Part shown: positions 11,334 through 20,034 of the stretch, in pieces
How positions within the stretch are numbered: position 1 is the first letter of the stretch
Layout of the letters: each line of letters starts with the position of its first letter
Origin: Sphingobacterium sp. R2
GTDB taxonomy: Bacteria; Bacteroidota; Bacteroidia; Sphingobacteriales; Sphingobacteriaceae
NCBI RefSeq assembly: GCF_040760075.1
Contig: NZ_CP142884.1
Span: forward strand, 62,001-126,000
DNA length: 64,000 bases
Direction of reading: 5' to 3'
The notes under the pieces: generated by a model
The model's input: only the letters and a program-made list of their open reading frames with translations
Databases searched by the model: none
Told to the model about the DNA's origin: nothing
Made by a program: the position numbers and the translations under genes

Positions 11334-12212
11334 ATGAACGAGCTTCACGGCGCAGGAGTAGCATTAGTCACTCCTTTTAACTCAGATGAATCTGTTGATT
11401 TCGAAGCATTGGGTCAGCTTATTGACTTGCAGATCAACGAAGGTATGGACTATTTGGTTTCTTTAGGTACAACTGGAGAAGTTGCCACATTGACCAATGA
11501 TGAACGAAAGCGCATCTGGGATTTTACTGTCAAGCGCGTGAACGGTAGATTACCTCTGGTTGCTGGTATCGGTGGAAACAATACGGCTGAGATTGTGGAG
11601 CAAATCAAAAATTTTGATTCAACTGGATTTTGTGCGATTCTATCCGTTTCTCCATATTATAACAAACCGACTCAAGAGGGAATTTATCAACATTATAAAG
11701 CTGTTGCAGCAGCATCTCCCCTGCCTATTATTTTATACAATGTACCTGGACGCACAGGGAGCAATATTTCTGCACAGACAACATTACGATTAGCGAATGA
11801 TTTTTTTAATATCGTTGCTATCAAAGAAGCTTCGGGTAACTTTGCTCAGTTCAGTGAAATCTTACGGGATAAACCAAAAGATTTTTTACTGATTTCTGGT
11901 GATGATCCCGTTACCTTGCCAATGATGGCTCTTGGTGCTGCCGGCATCATTTCAGTAATCGGAAATGCTTTACCGAAAAAAGTAGCAACCTTAACAAAAT
12001 TATGTGCCGAAGGGAATTATATCGACGCTAGATCGATACATCAAGAACTATTGGATATTACCGAACTATGTTTTATTGAAGGAAATCCCGCTGGCGTAAA
12101 ATATATACTTCAAGAATTGGGTATTGGAAAAGATATATTACGCCTTCCCTTAGTGCGTATAAGTACAAATACTCAGGCTGCTATAAAAGAAGAGTTAAAA
12201 AAAATTAAGTAA
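11334..12212 (+). CDS. dapA: 4-hydroxy-tetrahydrodipicolinate synthase
   Basis: DapA condenses pyruvate with aspartate semialdehyde, the first committed step to diaminopimelate and lysine. The 292-residue TIM barrel shows GTTGEVATL, SPYYNKPTQEG, the tyrosine of ILYNVPGRTG at Y135, and the Schiff-base lysine in AIKEASGN at K164. It lies 36 bases after ligA and may share its transcript, which then ends at the hairpin at 12234. Diaminopimelate made from its product feeds the cell-wall ligases encoded elsewhere in this window. Confidence 0.95.
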   Translation: MNELHGAGVALVTPFNSDESVDFEALGQLIDLQINEGMDYLVSLGTTGEVATLTNDERKRIWDFTVKRVNGRLPLVAGIGGNNTAEIVEQIKNFDSTGFCAILSVSPYYNKPTQEGIYQHYKAVAAASPLPIILYNVPGRTGSNISAQTTLRLANDFFNIVAIKEASGNFAQFSEILRDKPKDFLLISGDDPVTLPMMALGAAGIISVIGNALPKKVATLTKLCAEGNYIDARSIHQELLDITELCFIEGNPAGVKYILQELGIGKDILRLPLVRISTNTQAAIKEELKKIK

Positions 12213-12233
12213 ATACCGTAGCGTACACTTAAG

Positions 12234-12268
12234 AAAAGTTTAGATCCATAAAGGATCTAAACTTTTTT
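12234..12268 (+). terminator. rho-independent terminator after dapA
   Basis: The perfect 14-bp arms AAAAGTTTAGATCC and GGATCTAAACTTTT flank ATAAA and run into a T-tract. This separates the ligA-dapA transcript from the ribosomal protein operon. Confidence 0.85.
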
Positions 12269-12279
12269 GTTTTAATGCT

Positions 12280-12310
12280 TTGCAACATAACAATATAATA
12301 CCTACATTTG
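12280..12310 (+). promoter_or_regulatory. promoter of the rpsF-rpsR-rplI operon
   Basis: TTG at 12280-12282 (within TTTG), a 20-base spacer and TACATTTG at 12303-12310 match the Bacteroidota consensus. About 40 bases of leader precede rpsF. Confidence 0.7.
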
Positions 12311-12356
12311 CACTTCCACAAAAGTGGATTTTTAAATAACAAAATTAATTAACACA

Positions 12357-12725
12357 ATGCAACAGTACGAATCTGTAATCGTTCTTACCCCGTTGCTTTC
12401 TGATGATGCTGCGAAAGAAGTAATCGCAAAATTCAAAAACATCTTAACAGAAGGCGGAGCCGAGATTGTCGCTGAAGACAATTGGGGTTTGAAAAAATTA
12501 GCGTATCCAATCCAGAAAAAAACTACTGGATTTTATCACTTAACTGAATTCAAGGCTCCAGGTGAATTAATCAATAAATTAGAGGTTGAATACAAACGTG
12601 ATGAGCGCATTATGCGTTTCTTGACTGTAAGTTTAGACAAACATGCCAAAGCTTACAACGAGAAAAAACGTAGCGGTGCATTCAACAAAAAAGCTGAAAC
12701 TAAAACTGAGGAGGGCGCAAACTAA
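12357..12725 (+). CDS. rpsF: 30S ribosomal protein S6 (bS6)
   Basis: This 122-residue protein begins MQQYESVIVLTPLLSDDAAKEV and contains GLKKLAYPIQKKTTGFYHL and YKRDERIMRFLTV, the conserved bS6 blocks. It has a lysine-rich C-terminal tail. bS6 pairs with bS18 on the platform of the small subunit. In Bacteroidota ribosomes these two, with bS21, form the pocket that hides the anti-Shine-Dalgarno tail of 16S rRNA. It is the first gene of the operon and its last base is the first base of the rpsR start codon. Confidence 0.95.
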   Translation: MQQYESVIVLTPLLSDDAAKEVIAKFKNILTEGGAEIVAEDNWGLKKLAYPIQKKTTGFYHLTEFKAPGELINKLEVEYKRDERIMRFLTVSLDKHAKAYNEKKRSGAFNKKAETKTEEGAN

Positions 12726-12988
12726 TGGCTAACGAAAATATCCAATACGTAACTGCTCCTAAAGTAGAGGACAATCGTAAAAAATACTGTCGTTTCAAAA
12801 AGAATGGTATCAAATATATCGATTATAAAGATGCTAACTTCTTGATGAAATTTGTAAATGATCAAGGTAAAATCTTACCTCGTCGTTTGACTGGTACATC
12901 TTTGAAATTTCAACGTAAAGTAGCTCAAGCTGTTAAACGTGCTCGTCACATCGGCTTGTTACCTTACTTAGCTGATGCAATTAAATAA
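12725..12988 (+). CDS. rpsR: 30S ribosomal protein S18 (bS18)
   Basis: This 87-residue protein has the bS18 signature YKDANFLMKFVNDQGKILPRRLTG followed by KFQRKVAQAVKRARHIGLLPY. The start codon overlaps the rpsF stop (TAATG), so it is probably translated by re-initiation. Its own stop codon is the beginning of a strong Shine-Dalgarno sequence for rplI. The N-terminus lacks the extra cysteines found in some bS18 forms. Confidence 0.95.
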   Translation: MANENIQYVTAPKVEDNRKKYCRFKKNGIKYIDYKDANFLMKFVNDQGKILPRRLTGTSLKFQRKVAQAVKRARHIGLLPYLADAIK

Positions 12989-13003
12989 GGAGGACGATAG
13001 AAA
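12986..13003 (+). promoter_or_regulatory. strong Shine-Dalgarno sequence upstream of rplI
   Basis: TAAGGAGG at 12986-12993, which includes the rpsR stop codon, lies 10 bases before the rplI ATG at 13004. Nearly all other genes in this window have only AT-rich sequence before their start, as expected in Bacteroidota, so this site stands out. Confidence 0.7.
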
Positions 13004-13447
13004 ATGGAAGTAATTTTAAAACAAGATATCAAAGGCTTAGGTGAGCAAAACGATATCGTTAATGTAAAACCAGGTTTCGGTCGTAACTACTTAATCCCTC
13101 AAGGATTTGCAATCCAAGCGACTGAATCTGCAAAAAAAGTTTTAGCTGAGAACATTAAACAAGCTCAGTTTAAACAAGACAAAATCAAAAAAGACGCAAC
13201 TGAATTAGCTGGTAAATTAGAAACTATCAAACTTTCAATTGGTGCTAAAGCAGGTGAATCTGGTAAAATCTTTGGTAAAGTAAATAGTATTCAAATTGCT
13301 GATGCATTGAAAGCGAAAGGTTTTGACGTTGATCGTCGTCGTATCACTTTCGAAGTAGAACCTAAAGAAGTAGGTGAATATATCGCTAACTTAAACTTAC
13401 ACAAAGAAGTGAAAGTTCAAGTTCCTTTCGAAGTAATTGCTGAGTAA
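13004..13447 (+). CDS. rplI: 50S ribosomal protein L9 (bL9)
   Basis: This 147-residue protein has the bL9 N-terminal block MEVILKQDIKGLGEQNDIV followed by GFGRNYLIPQGFA, a long connecting helix and a C-terminal domain with GKIFGKVNSIQIADAL. It binds 23S rRNA at the base of the L1 stalk. It is the last gene of the rpsF operon and ends before a GNRA-loop terminator. It is one of the few genes here with a strong Shine-Dalgarno sequence. Confidence 0.95.
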   Translation: MEVILKQDIKGLGEQNDIVNVKPGFGRNYLIPQGFAIQATESAKKVLAENIKQAQFKQDKIKKDATELAGKLETIKLSIGAKAGESGKIFGKVNSIQIADALKAKGFDVDRRRITFEVEPKEVGEYIANLNLHKEVKVQVPFEVIAE

Positions 13448-13475
13448 TTCAGTTTATTTAGTCAATAATAAAAAG

Positions 13476-13505
13476 CGGCTATCCGAAAGGATAGCCGTTT
13501 TTTTG
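13476..13505 (+). terminator. rho-independent terminator after rplI
   Basis: The arms CGGCTATCC and GGATAGCCG close a GAAA tetraloop and are followed by a T-run. Confidence 0.9.
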
Positions 13506-13527
13506 TTTCTAACCTTATGCATACCTC

Positions 13528-13560
13528 AAAAAAAACTCGCGTTACGGAGAGTAACGCGAG
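13528..13560 (-). terminator. orphan terminator-like hairpin, minus strand
   Basis: CTCGCGTTAC and GTAACGCGAG form perfect 10-bp arms around GGAGA. The T-run lies on the minus-strand side (an A-run precedes on plus), so it would stop minus-strand transcripts. The nearest minus-strand gene, trxA, already has its own terminator at 13976-14011. The stretch 13561-13975 between the two holds no gene and is strikingly A-rich on the plus strand. Confidence 0.6.
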
Positions 13561-13975
13561 GCATAATCTAGGGTATTTGAAAGGGAAAATCTTTATCTAA
13601 TTACGTTTTTATCTAAAAAACACTCAAAAATAGAGTTAAAAAACTAAAAAAAGTAAGTAATAGCGATAAAATCAATTTTTACTCATTTTTCATACTCAAA
13701 GAAAGTAAAAAATATGCATTTTCACAAATAAAATTGATTTTTTTTGATAAAAAAAACATAAAAATCAATAAAAAGCAAAAATATAATGCTAATTATAAAT
13801 AATTATATAATAATAAAGATAAAACGAGTGCTGAAATCAAATAAAATCAAAAAAAATACTAATAAAAAAAAGTAGAATCACATTTTATTGGGAATTAACA
13901 GGATAAAATTCAAAAAAACAAATAAAACACACACACATCTTCAAAAAAAAAACAATTAAAACGAACTGATCAAAC

Positions 13976-14011
13976 AAAAAAAAGCCCGAAATATGAATTT
14001 CAGGCTTTTTT
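13976..14011 (-). terminator. rho-independent terminator after trxA
   Basis: The arms AAGCCCGAAAT and ATTTCAGGCTT, with one mismatch, enclose ATGA. A-runs and T-runs on the two sides make it usable in both directions. Confidence 0.8.
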
Positions 14012-14026
14012 GGTCTTTATAGTTCG

Positions 14027-14347
14027 TTAAGCCAGTTGCTTTTCTAATTTCTCGTTCAAAACAGACTTTGGAACAGCACCGATTTGCTTATCAACAATTT
14101 CTCCATTTTTGAAGAATAACAAAGCAGGGATATTACGAATTCCATAACGTACTGAAATCTCTGGATTCTCATCCACGTTGACTTTCCCAATAACCGCTTT
14201 TCCTTCATAATCCTTCGCCAATTCCTCCACTACAGGACCTACCATACGACATGGTCCACACCACTCTGCCCAAAAATCGATTAATACTGGTTTGTCTGCT
14301 TTTAAAACAACTTCTTCAAAGTTGCTATCTGTAATTTCTAATGCCAT
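14027..14347 (-). CDS. trxA: thioredoxin
   Basis: This is a 106-residue classical thioredoxin with the redox motif WCGPC (C30 and C33), the buried aspartate in LIDFWAEWCGPC and the cis-proline loop IRNIPALLFF. It has no signal peptide and so acts in the cytoplasm as a general dithiol reductant. A TATCTTTG element at 14417-14410 upstream is a likely -7 promoter box. A second thioredoxin-like gene lies at 62994. Confidence 0.93.
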   Translation of the reverse strand: MALEITDSNFEEVVLKADKPVLIDFWAEWCGPCRMVGPVVEELAKDYEGKAVIGKVNVDENPEISVRYGIRNIPALLFFKNGEIVDKQIGAVPKSVLNEKLEKQLA

Positions 14348-14469
14348 AATCTTTTAATTTTTATAAACCGAAGTTAGATGTATATTTTTTAATTGCTAAA
14401 ATCTATAAACAAAGATAATAACAACTATTAATGAATTTGTAATCTTAATTACACAAATTCCAATCCAAA

Positions 14470-17400
14470 CTAGTTCAGTCGATAATTTACACCTTCAAAC
14501 TTATCGATGCAATCCAAAAATTCATTTGTAAGGTTTATTTTCAAACTTTTAGCTGGCATTTCGACAGATATCTCATCCTGCGGATCCCAAATTTTAAACT
14601 TCAATTGACAACTTGGCACAACACCCTCAATCTCGTTTTGCGCAAGTATATCCTTAATTCCATCTAAAAATGCTTCGTTCAATTTAGGCAATGGAATATT
14701 AATCGTAAAACTTTTAGCCATCTTTTCGCGAAGATCAGAAAGCAATTGTACACTGCGTAGTTCAAAGCCCCAATTTCCGACTTGTCTAAAGCGCTCCTGT
14801 ACTAAGCCTCTTAACTGCACAAAGTATCCCTCCTGCAAATATCCCTTTAACTTCACATATTCTTCGCCAAATACCGCCATATCATAGGAATCACTATAAT
14901 CTTCAATGATAAAAGAAGCAAAGGGCTTACCATTCTTTGTTAATCGATGATTCGCAGAAGCTATAATACCCCCTATTACCAATTCCTTGTTTTTGATTCG
15001 ATTGAACTCAAGTAAAGTCTCTTCATCAACCTCTGCCGCCTTAACCTTATTGATCAATGCTAAGTCTGAAACTGAATTCTGACAAAAATGCTCGATCTCA
15101 AAACGATAGGTATCCAACGGATGACTAGTTAGATAAATACCAATGACCTCTTTTTCATATTTAAGCTTTTCAATTAACCCCCATTGTGGACATGGCGCCA
15201 ACACGGGCTCCGGCAATTCAGCTCCACCATCACCACCAAAAAGACTTGCCTGGGCTGAACTTTCATTTTCCTTATAGCGCTGTCCGAAACGTATCGCCTT
15301 TTCCATGCCGGTTGAATTTTCGTCGGAGTGGAAATATTGTGCACGATGTGTATTTTCGAAGCTATCAAATCCCCCAGCATAAGCTAAGCTCTCAAATGCC
15401 TTTTTATTGACAGCACGTAAATCAATACGCTTCGCCATATCAAAAACGGATTTATATAAACCCGATTGCCTTGTCTGAACAATAGCATCCACAGCCCCTG
15501 CTCCAACACCCTTTACAGCGCCTATTCCAAAACGAATAGCGCCTCGCTCATTCACTGTAAATTTATAATAGGATTCATTCACATCAGGTCCAAGTACTTC
15601 TAACCCCATACGCTTACATTCTTCCATAAAGAATGTTACTTGCTTGATATCATTCATATTGTTAGAAAGTACAGCCGCCATATATTCAGCAGGAAAATGT
15701 GCTTTCAAATAAGCTGTCTGATAGGCTACCCATGCATAACATGTAGAATGGGATTTATTAAATGCATAACTCGCAAAAGCTTCCCAATCGGTCCATATCT
15801 TCTCCAAGACCTTGGCATTATGCCCCTTCTCCTCGGCCTGCGAAATAAACTTAGGTTTCATCTTGTCAAGTACAGCCTTTTGCTTCTTACCCATAGCCTT
15901 CCGCAGAACATCGGCATCACCTTTCGAAAATCCAGCTAACTTTTGAGATAAAAGCATTACCTGTTCTTGATATACTGTAATACCATAGGTTTCTTTTAAA
16001 TACTCCTCACAGGCATCCAAATCGTAAATAATCGGATCTATGCCATGCTTACGCTTAATGAAACTGGGGATATATTCAATTGGCCCTGGACGATAGAGTG
16101 CGTTCATCGCAATCAAATCTGCGAATACCGTAGGTTTAAGGTCACGCATGTACTTCTGCATCCCTGGAGATTCATACTGGAATACACCAATCGTTTCTCC
16201 ACGTTGGAAGAGCTCATACGTAAGCTCATCATCAATTGGAAACTGATCTGGATCCAGTATAATACCATGGCTTAATTTGACATTCTCGACGGTATCTTTG
16301 ATCAACGTCAGCGTCTTTAAACCTAAGAAGTCCATTTTTAGCAAACCAGCACTTTCCACCACGTGATTATCAAACTGCGTTACATAAAGATCAGAGTCTT
16401 TTGCTAAAGAAACAGGAACAAAGTTAGTAATATCGTCGGGTGTGATAATAACGCCGCAGGCATGAATACCTGTATTCCGCACAGAACCTTCTAATACCCG
16501 GGCTTGCCGGATTGTTTCGGCTTCCAGCCCCGCACCATCGGCAATAGATTTCAATCTATTGACGGCTTCAATTTCCTCTGTCCTAAGCTTCTCCTTTAAA
16601 CCAGCGTCATCTAGCGTAAAAATTTTGGATAATTTAAGATTTGGAATCAGCTTAGCAATTTCATTAGCATCACCTAAAGGTAAATCAAGTACACGGGCTG
16701 TATCTTTAATGGATGATTTAGCAGCCATTGTACCGTAGGTAATAATCTGGGCAACTTGACTTGCACCATATTTATTGATTACATATTGCATGACGCGTCC
16801 ACGCCCCTCGTCATCAAAATCGATATCAATATCGGGCATAGATACACGGTCGGGATTTAGGAAACGCTCAAAAAGCAAATCATACTTAATCGGATCGATA
16901 TTTGTAATCCCAAGACAATAGGCCACAGCTGAACCAGCAGCAGATCCCCGTCCAGGCCCCACCGACACCCCCATCGCTCGTGCGGCTGCAATAAAATCCT
17001 GCACAATCAAAAAGTAACCAGGATAGCCGGTTTTCTCGATAGTAGCCAACTCAAAATCTAGCCGCTCACGAATATCATCCGTGATTTCTTCGTAACGTTT
17101 TTTAGCACCTTCATAACAGAGGTGTGCGAGGTATTTATTCTCGCCTCGTTTTCCGCCATCTTCAAGATCCGCTTCTACCTGAAACTCTTCAGGTATATCA
17201 AATTTAGGCAGAAGAACATCGCGATTTAGTTTAAAAATCTCAACTTTGTCAACTATCTCCTGAATATTCAAAATTGCTTCAGGAAGATCCTTAAACAGCG
17301 CCTTCATTTCGTCAGAAGACTTGAAATAATATTCCTGATTCGGCAAACCAAAACGGAATCCCCGGCCCCTACCTTTTGGAGTCGAAAGCTTCTCCCCATC

Positions 17401-18888
17401 TTTCACACACAATAAAATATCGTGCGCATGGGCGTCACCTTTCTTTTCGTAATATGTATTGTTGGTCGCAACAATTTTAATCTGATATTTGCGGGAAAAT
17501 TTAAGCAAGGTTTGGTTCACACGGTCCTCATCTTCCTGGCCATGGCGCATCAACTCGAGATAAAAATCATCACTAAAATGCTCTTTCCACCATAGCAATG
17601 CCTCCTCGGCCTGGCTCTCCCCTATATTCAGTACTTTATTAGGAACTTCTCCTTGCAGGCTTCCTGACAAAGCGATAACATCCTCCTTATATTGAAGAAT
17701 AAGATCTTTATCAATCCGGGGTACATAATAAAATCCTGAAGTGTAGGCGTAAGAAGCGAGCTTCGCCAGATTATGATAACCGCGCTTATTTTTTGCCAAC
17801 AACACAATCTGATAACCATTATCTTTTCTGGACTTATCTTTGTGGTTTTCACAGACAAAAAACTCACACCCCACAATGGGCTTTAAGAGCTGACCAGTAG
17901 GTTCTTGTCCATTCTCAATAGCTTCCGCATTTTGAGCTTCAATTTCCTTGTTATGACCTATAACGCGAGAAACAAACTCAAAAGCTCCCATCATATTGCC
18001 ATGATCCGTTAATGCAACAGCCGGCATATTATCCTTGATCGCTGCCGAAACCAATCTATCGTACGACATCGTTGACTGAAGGATTGAAAACTGAGAATGG
18101 TTATGTAAATGGGCAAATTTAGCATCCTTTAAGGCTGCCAATGCTTCAGCATCCACAACAACTCTATTCTCTTCAGGCTCGGATTGCCTTCTAATTTCAT
18201 CAGAGGCGGCTTTTAAGTTTACATGCTTTAGCCCCACCGTAGGTATAGGACCCGGATTATTGATTTTAAAATCAACGAAGTAACCCGTGTCCACCTGAAG
18301 ATCTTCGGCAGTAAACACTTGTCTTCTCACCAGCTCCAAAAAACAACGTGCTGTCGCCTCTACGTCGGCAGTGGCATTATGTGCTTCGGCAAATGGTACT
18401 CCAAATAAATAGGAATGTAACTCGGTCAAATTGGGCAACTTAAACCGCCCGCCACGACCACCAGGAATTTTCAGTAGTTCAGCGGTTACTTCCGTACAGG
18501 TATCTAAAACAGGCATATTCGCCATATCGGTTGTGATACCATAGCGATAAAATTCGCAGCCCATGATATTCAAATCAAAACCAATATTCTGACCAATGAC
18601 AAACTTGGCTTTATTTAATGCGATATTGAATTTCTCCAGGACCTGCTGAATTGGCGCCCCTTGCTCTTCCGCCAAGGCAGTGGATATACCGTGTATTTTT
18701 TCAGAGTCATAGGGTATATCAAATCCATCTGGCTTAATTAAGAAATCTTGATGTTCGACCAGATTCCCCATCTCATCGTGAATCTGCCAAGCTAATTGAA
18801 TACAGCGAGGCCAATTGTCCGTATCCGTAATTGGCGCGTCCCAACGCTTAGGTAAACCCGTCGTCTCCGTATCGAAAATAATATACAT
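14470..18888 (-). CDS. dnaE: DNA polymerase III alpha subunit with N-terminal proofreading exonuclease
   Basis: At 1472 residues this is some 300 longer than E. coli DnaE, because a DnaQ-type exonuclease is fused to its N-terminus. Residues 1-200 hold a complete DEDDh site: D6 and E8 in FDTETTG, D105 in GFDLN, H170 and D175 in HNATADVEAT. The PHP domain starts near 257 (AHLHNHSQFS). The polymerase palm carries GPGRGSAAGSAVAY and catalytic aspartates at 686 and 688 (PDIDIDF). Helix-hairpin-helix segments and a late OB fold (VIGGIIASANHRLTKNG) follow. It would copy the chromosome and proofread with its own exonuclease. It is transcribed alone. Confidence 0.93.
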   Translation of the reverse strand: MYIIFDTETTGLPKRWDAPITDTDNWPRCIQLAWQIHDEMGNLVEHQDFLIKPDGFDIPYDSEKIHGISTALAEEQGAPIQQVLEKFNIALNKAKFVIGQNIGFDLNIMGCEFYRYGITTDMANMPVLDTCTEVTAELLKIPGGRGGRFKLPNLTELHSYLFGVPFAEAHNATADVEATARCFLELVRRQVFTAEDLQVDTGYFVDFKINNPGPIPTVGLKHVNLKAASDEIRRQSEPEENRVVVDAEALAALKDAKFAHLHNHSQFSILQSTMSYDRLVSAAIKDNMPAVALTDHGNMMGAFEFVSRVIGHNKEIEAQNAEAIENGQEPTGQLLKPIVGCEFFVCENHKDKSRKDNGYQIVLLAKNKRGYHNLAKLASYAYTSGFYYVPRIDKDLILQYKEDVIALSGSLQGEVPNKVLNIGESQAEEALLWWKEHFSDDFYLELMRHGQEDEDRVNQTLLKFSRKYQIKIVATNNTYYEKKGDAHAHDILLCVKDGEKLSTPKGRGRGFRFGLPNQEYYFKSSDEMKALFKDLPEAILNIQEIVDKVEIFKLNRDVLLPKFDIPEEFQVEADLEDGGKRGENKYLAHLCYEGAKKRYEEITDDIRERLDFELATIEKTGYPGYFLIVQDFIAAARAMGVSVGPGRGSAAGSAVAYCLGITNIDPIKYDLLFERFLNPDRVSMPDIDIDFDDEGRGRVMQYVINKYGASQVAQIITYGTMAAKSSIKDTARVLDLPLGDANEIAKLIPNLKLSKIFTLDDAGLKEKLRTEEIEAVNRLKSIADGAGLEAETIRQARVLEGSVRNTGIHACGVIITPDDITNFVPVSLAKDSDLYVTQFDNHVVESAGLLKMDFLGLKTLTLIKDTVENVKLSHGIILDPDQFPIDDELTYELFQRGETIGVFQYESPGMQKYMRDLKPTVFADLIAMNALYRPGPIEYIPSFIKRKHGIDPIIYDLDACEEYLKETYGITVYQEQVMLLSQKLAGFSKGDADVLRKAMGKKQKAVLDKMKPKFISQAEEKGHNAKVLEKIWTDWEAFASYAFNKSHSTCYAWVAYQTAYLKAHFPAEYMAAVLSNNMNDIKQVTFFMEECKRMGLEVLGPDVNESYYKFTVNERGAIRFGIGAVKGVGAGAVDAIVQTRQSGLYKSVFDMAKRIDLRAVNKKAFESLAYAGGFDSFENTHRAQYFHSDENSTGMEKAIRFGQRYKENESSAQASLFGGDGGAELPEPVLAPCPQWGLIEKLKYEKEVIGIYLTSHPLDTYRFEIEHFCQNSVSDLALINKVKAAEVDEETLLEFNRIKNKELVIGGIIASANHRLTKNGKPFASFIIEDYSDSYDMAVFGEEYVKLKGYLQEGYFVQLRGLVQERFRQVGNWGFELRSVQLLSDLREKMAKSFTINIPLPKLNEAFLDGIKDILAQNEIEGVVPSCQLKFKIWDPQDEISVEMPAKSLKINLTNEFLDCIDKFEGVNYRLN

Positions 18889-19225
18889 AAAATTCTAACC
18901 CCTTTTAATCCAACACATTAAACACAATACAATTTGCATTTTTTTGGATTTGAAATTTACGAAATTATTAGAGAAGATTGTGTCAGATTTTTGCGAAAAT
19001 AAACTATCAAGATAGCGCATTACACAAGAAAGCTTCTTAAACTAAACGTTAACAAAAAGCTGAATTTAGATCTATCTATCGCAAATAATCAGTCTGTCAT
19101 CGTATTTTTTTTCTAAGGGGGGATGCAAACATATCCTTGCTCAAACCGTCTTAAAAACAATCTTCCTATAGGGATAAATACATCAAATTCAATACTGTAA
19201 TAGTTACACTATCCTATGGATTTAG

Positions 19226-19233
19226 TATATTTG
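19226..19233 (+). promoter_or_regulatory. -7 promoter element before the HAD phosphatase gene
   Basis: TATATTTG matches TAnnTTTG and lies 18 bases before the ATG at 19252. The rest of the gap 18889-19225 shows no gene or clear hairpin. Confidence 0.45.
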
Positions 19234-19251
19234 ACTTTGACCCATAAGTTC

Positions 19252-20034
19252 ATGATTAAAGCTATCTTTTTTGACATCGATGGAACTTTGCTAAGTTTCA
19301 AAACACATCAAGTTCCCGAATCTACTCAACGTGCATTTCAATTATTAAAAGAAAAAAATATCAAGGTGTTTGTATCAACAGGAAGATCCTACAATCAGCT
19401 CGAGCATATTCACTATCTTAATTTTGACGGTTACATAACCTTCAATGGCGGATATTGCGTTACAAAGGAACAGGAAGTTATCTATAAAAATAATATTCAT
19501 GAAAATGATATCCGCTCCTTATTGCACTATGCCAAAAAACATGAAGACTTGACTTTTTCATTTATGTCAGAAAAAGAAATTTCGTTAAATCGGGCTACAC
19601 CTGAGGTGTTAGCGATGTACAAGCAGGTTAATGTCCCTACTCCACCTATTCGCGATTACGAACGGGATTTTGATCTAGACACGGTGATGCAGATTAATGT
19701 TTTCATCAGTCCGGAAGAAGAAGCCGAATTTATGAGAAACGTGATGCCGAACTCAATCGCATCAAGGTGGACACCAATTTTCGCCGATATTAATCCGATG
19801 GGTCAGAGCAAAAAGATAGGAATAGATGTTTTTTTAGATCATTTCAACTTCACCCGGGAAGAAACCATGTCGTTTGGCGATGGAGGCAATGATATCACCA
19901 TGCTAGCACACACACATATTGGAGTTGCTATGGGCAATGCAAATCCCGAGGTCAAGGAAATTGCAGATTATATAACTGACAGCGTCGATGAGAATGGTAT
20001 CTGGAATGCACTAAAACACTTCGACATCATCTAA
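19252..20034 (+). CDS. HAD superfamily phosphatase, Cof type
   Basis: This 260-residue protein begins MIKAIFFDIDGTLLSF, with the nucleophile and acid-base aspartates in DIDGT. It has the STGR motif, a type II cap domain and the C-terminal metal motif FGDGGNDITML followed by GVAMGNANPEVK. Cof-type enzymes dephosphorylate sugar phosphates or flavin and pyridoxal phosphates, and the substrate here is unknown. An upstream in-frame ATG at 19216 would put 12 residues before the DIDGT strand, but it precedes the TATATTTG promoter box, so I chose 19252. The 3' end overlaps the convergent gene by four bases. Confidence 0.88.
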   Translation: MIKAIFFDIDGTLLSFKTHQVPESTQRAFQLLKEKNIKVFVSTGRSYNQLEHIHYLNFDGYITFNGGYCVTKEQEVIYKNNIHENDIRSLLHYAKKHEDLTFSFMSEKEISLNRATPEVLAMYKQVNVPTPPIRDYERDFDLDTVMQINVFISPEEEAEFMRNVMPNSIASRWTPIFADINPMGQSKKIGIDVFLDHFNFTREETMSFGDGGNDITMLAHTHIGVAMGNANPEVKEIADYITDSVDENGIWNALKHFDII

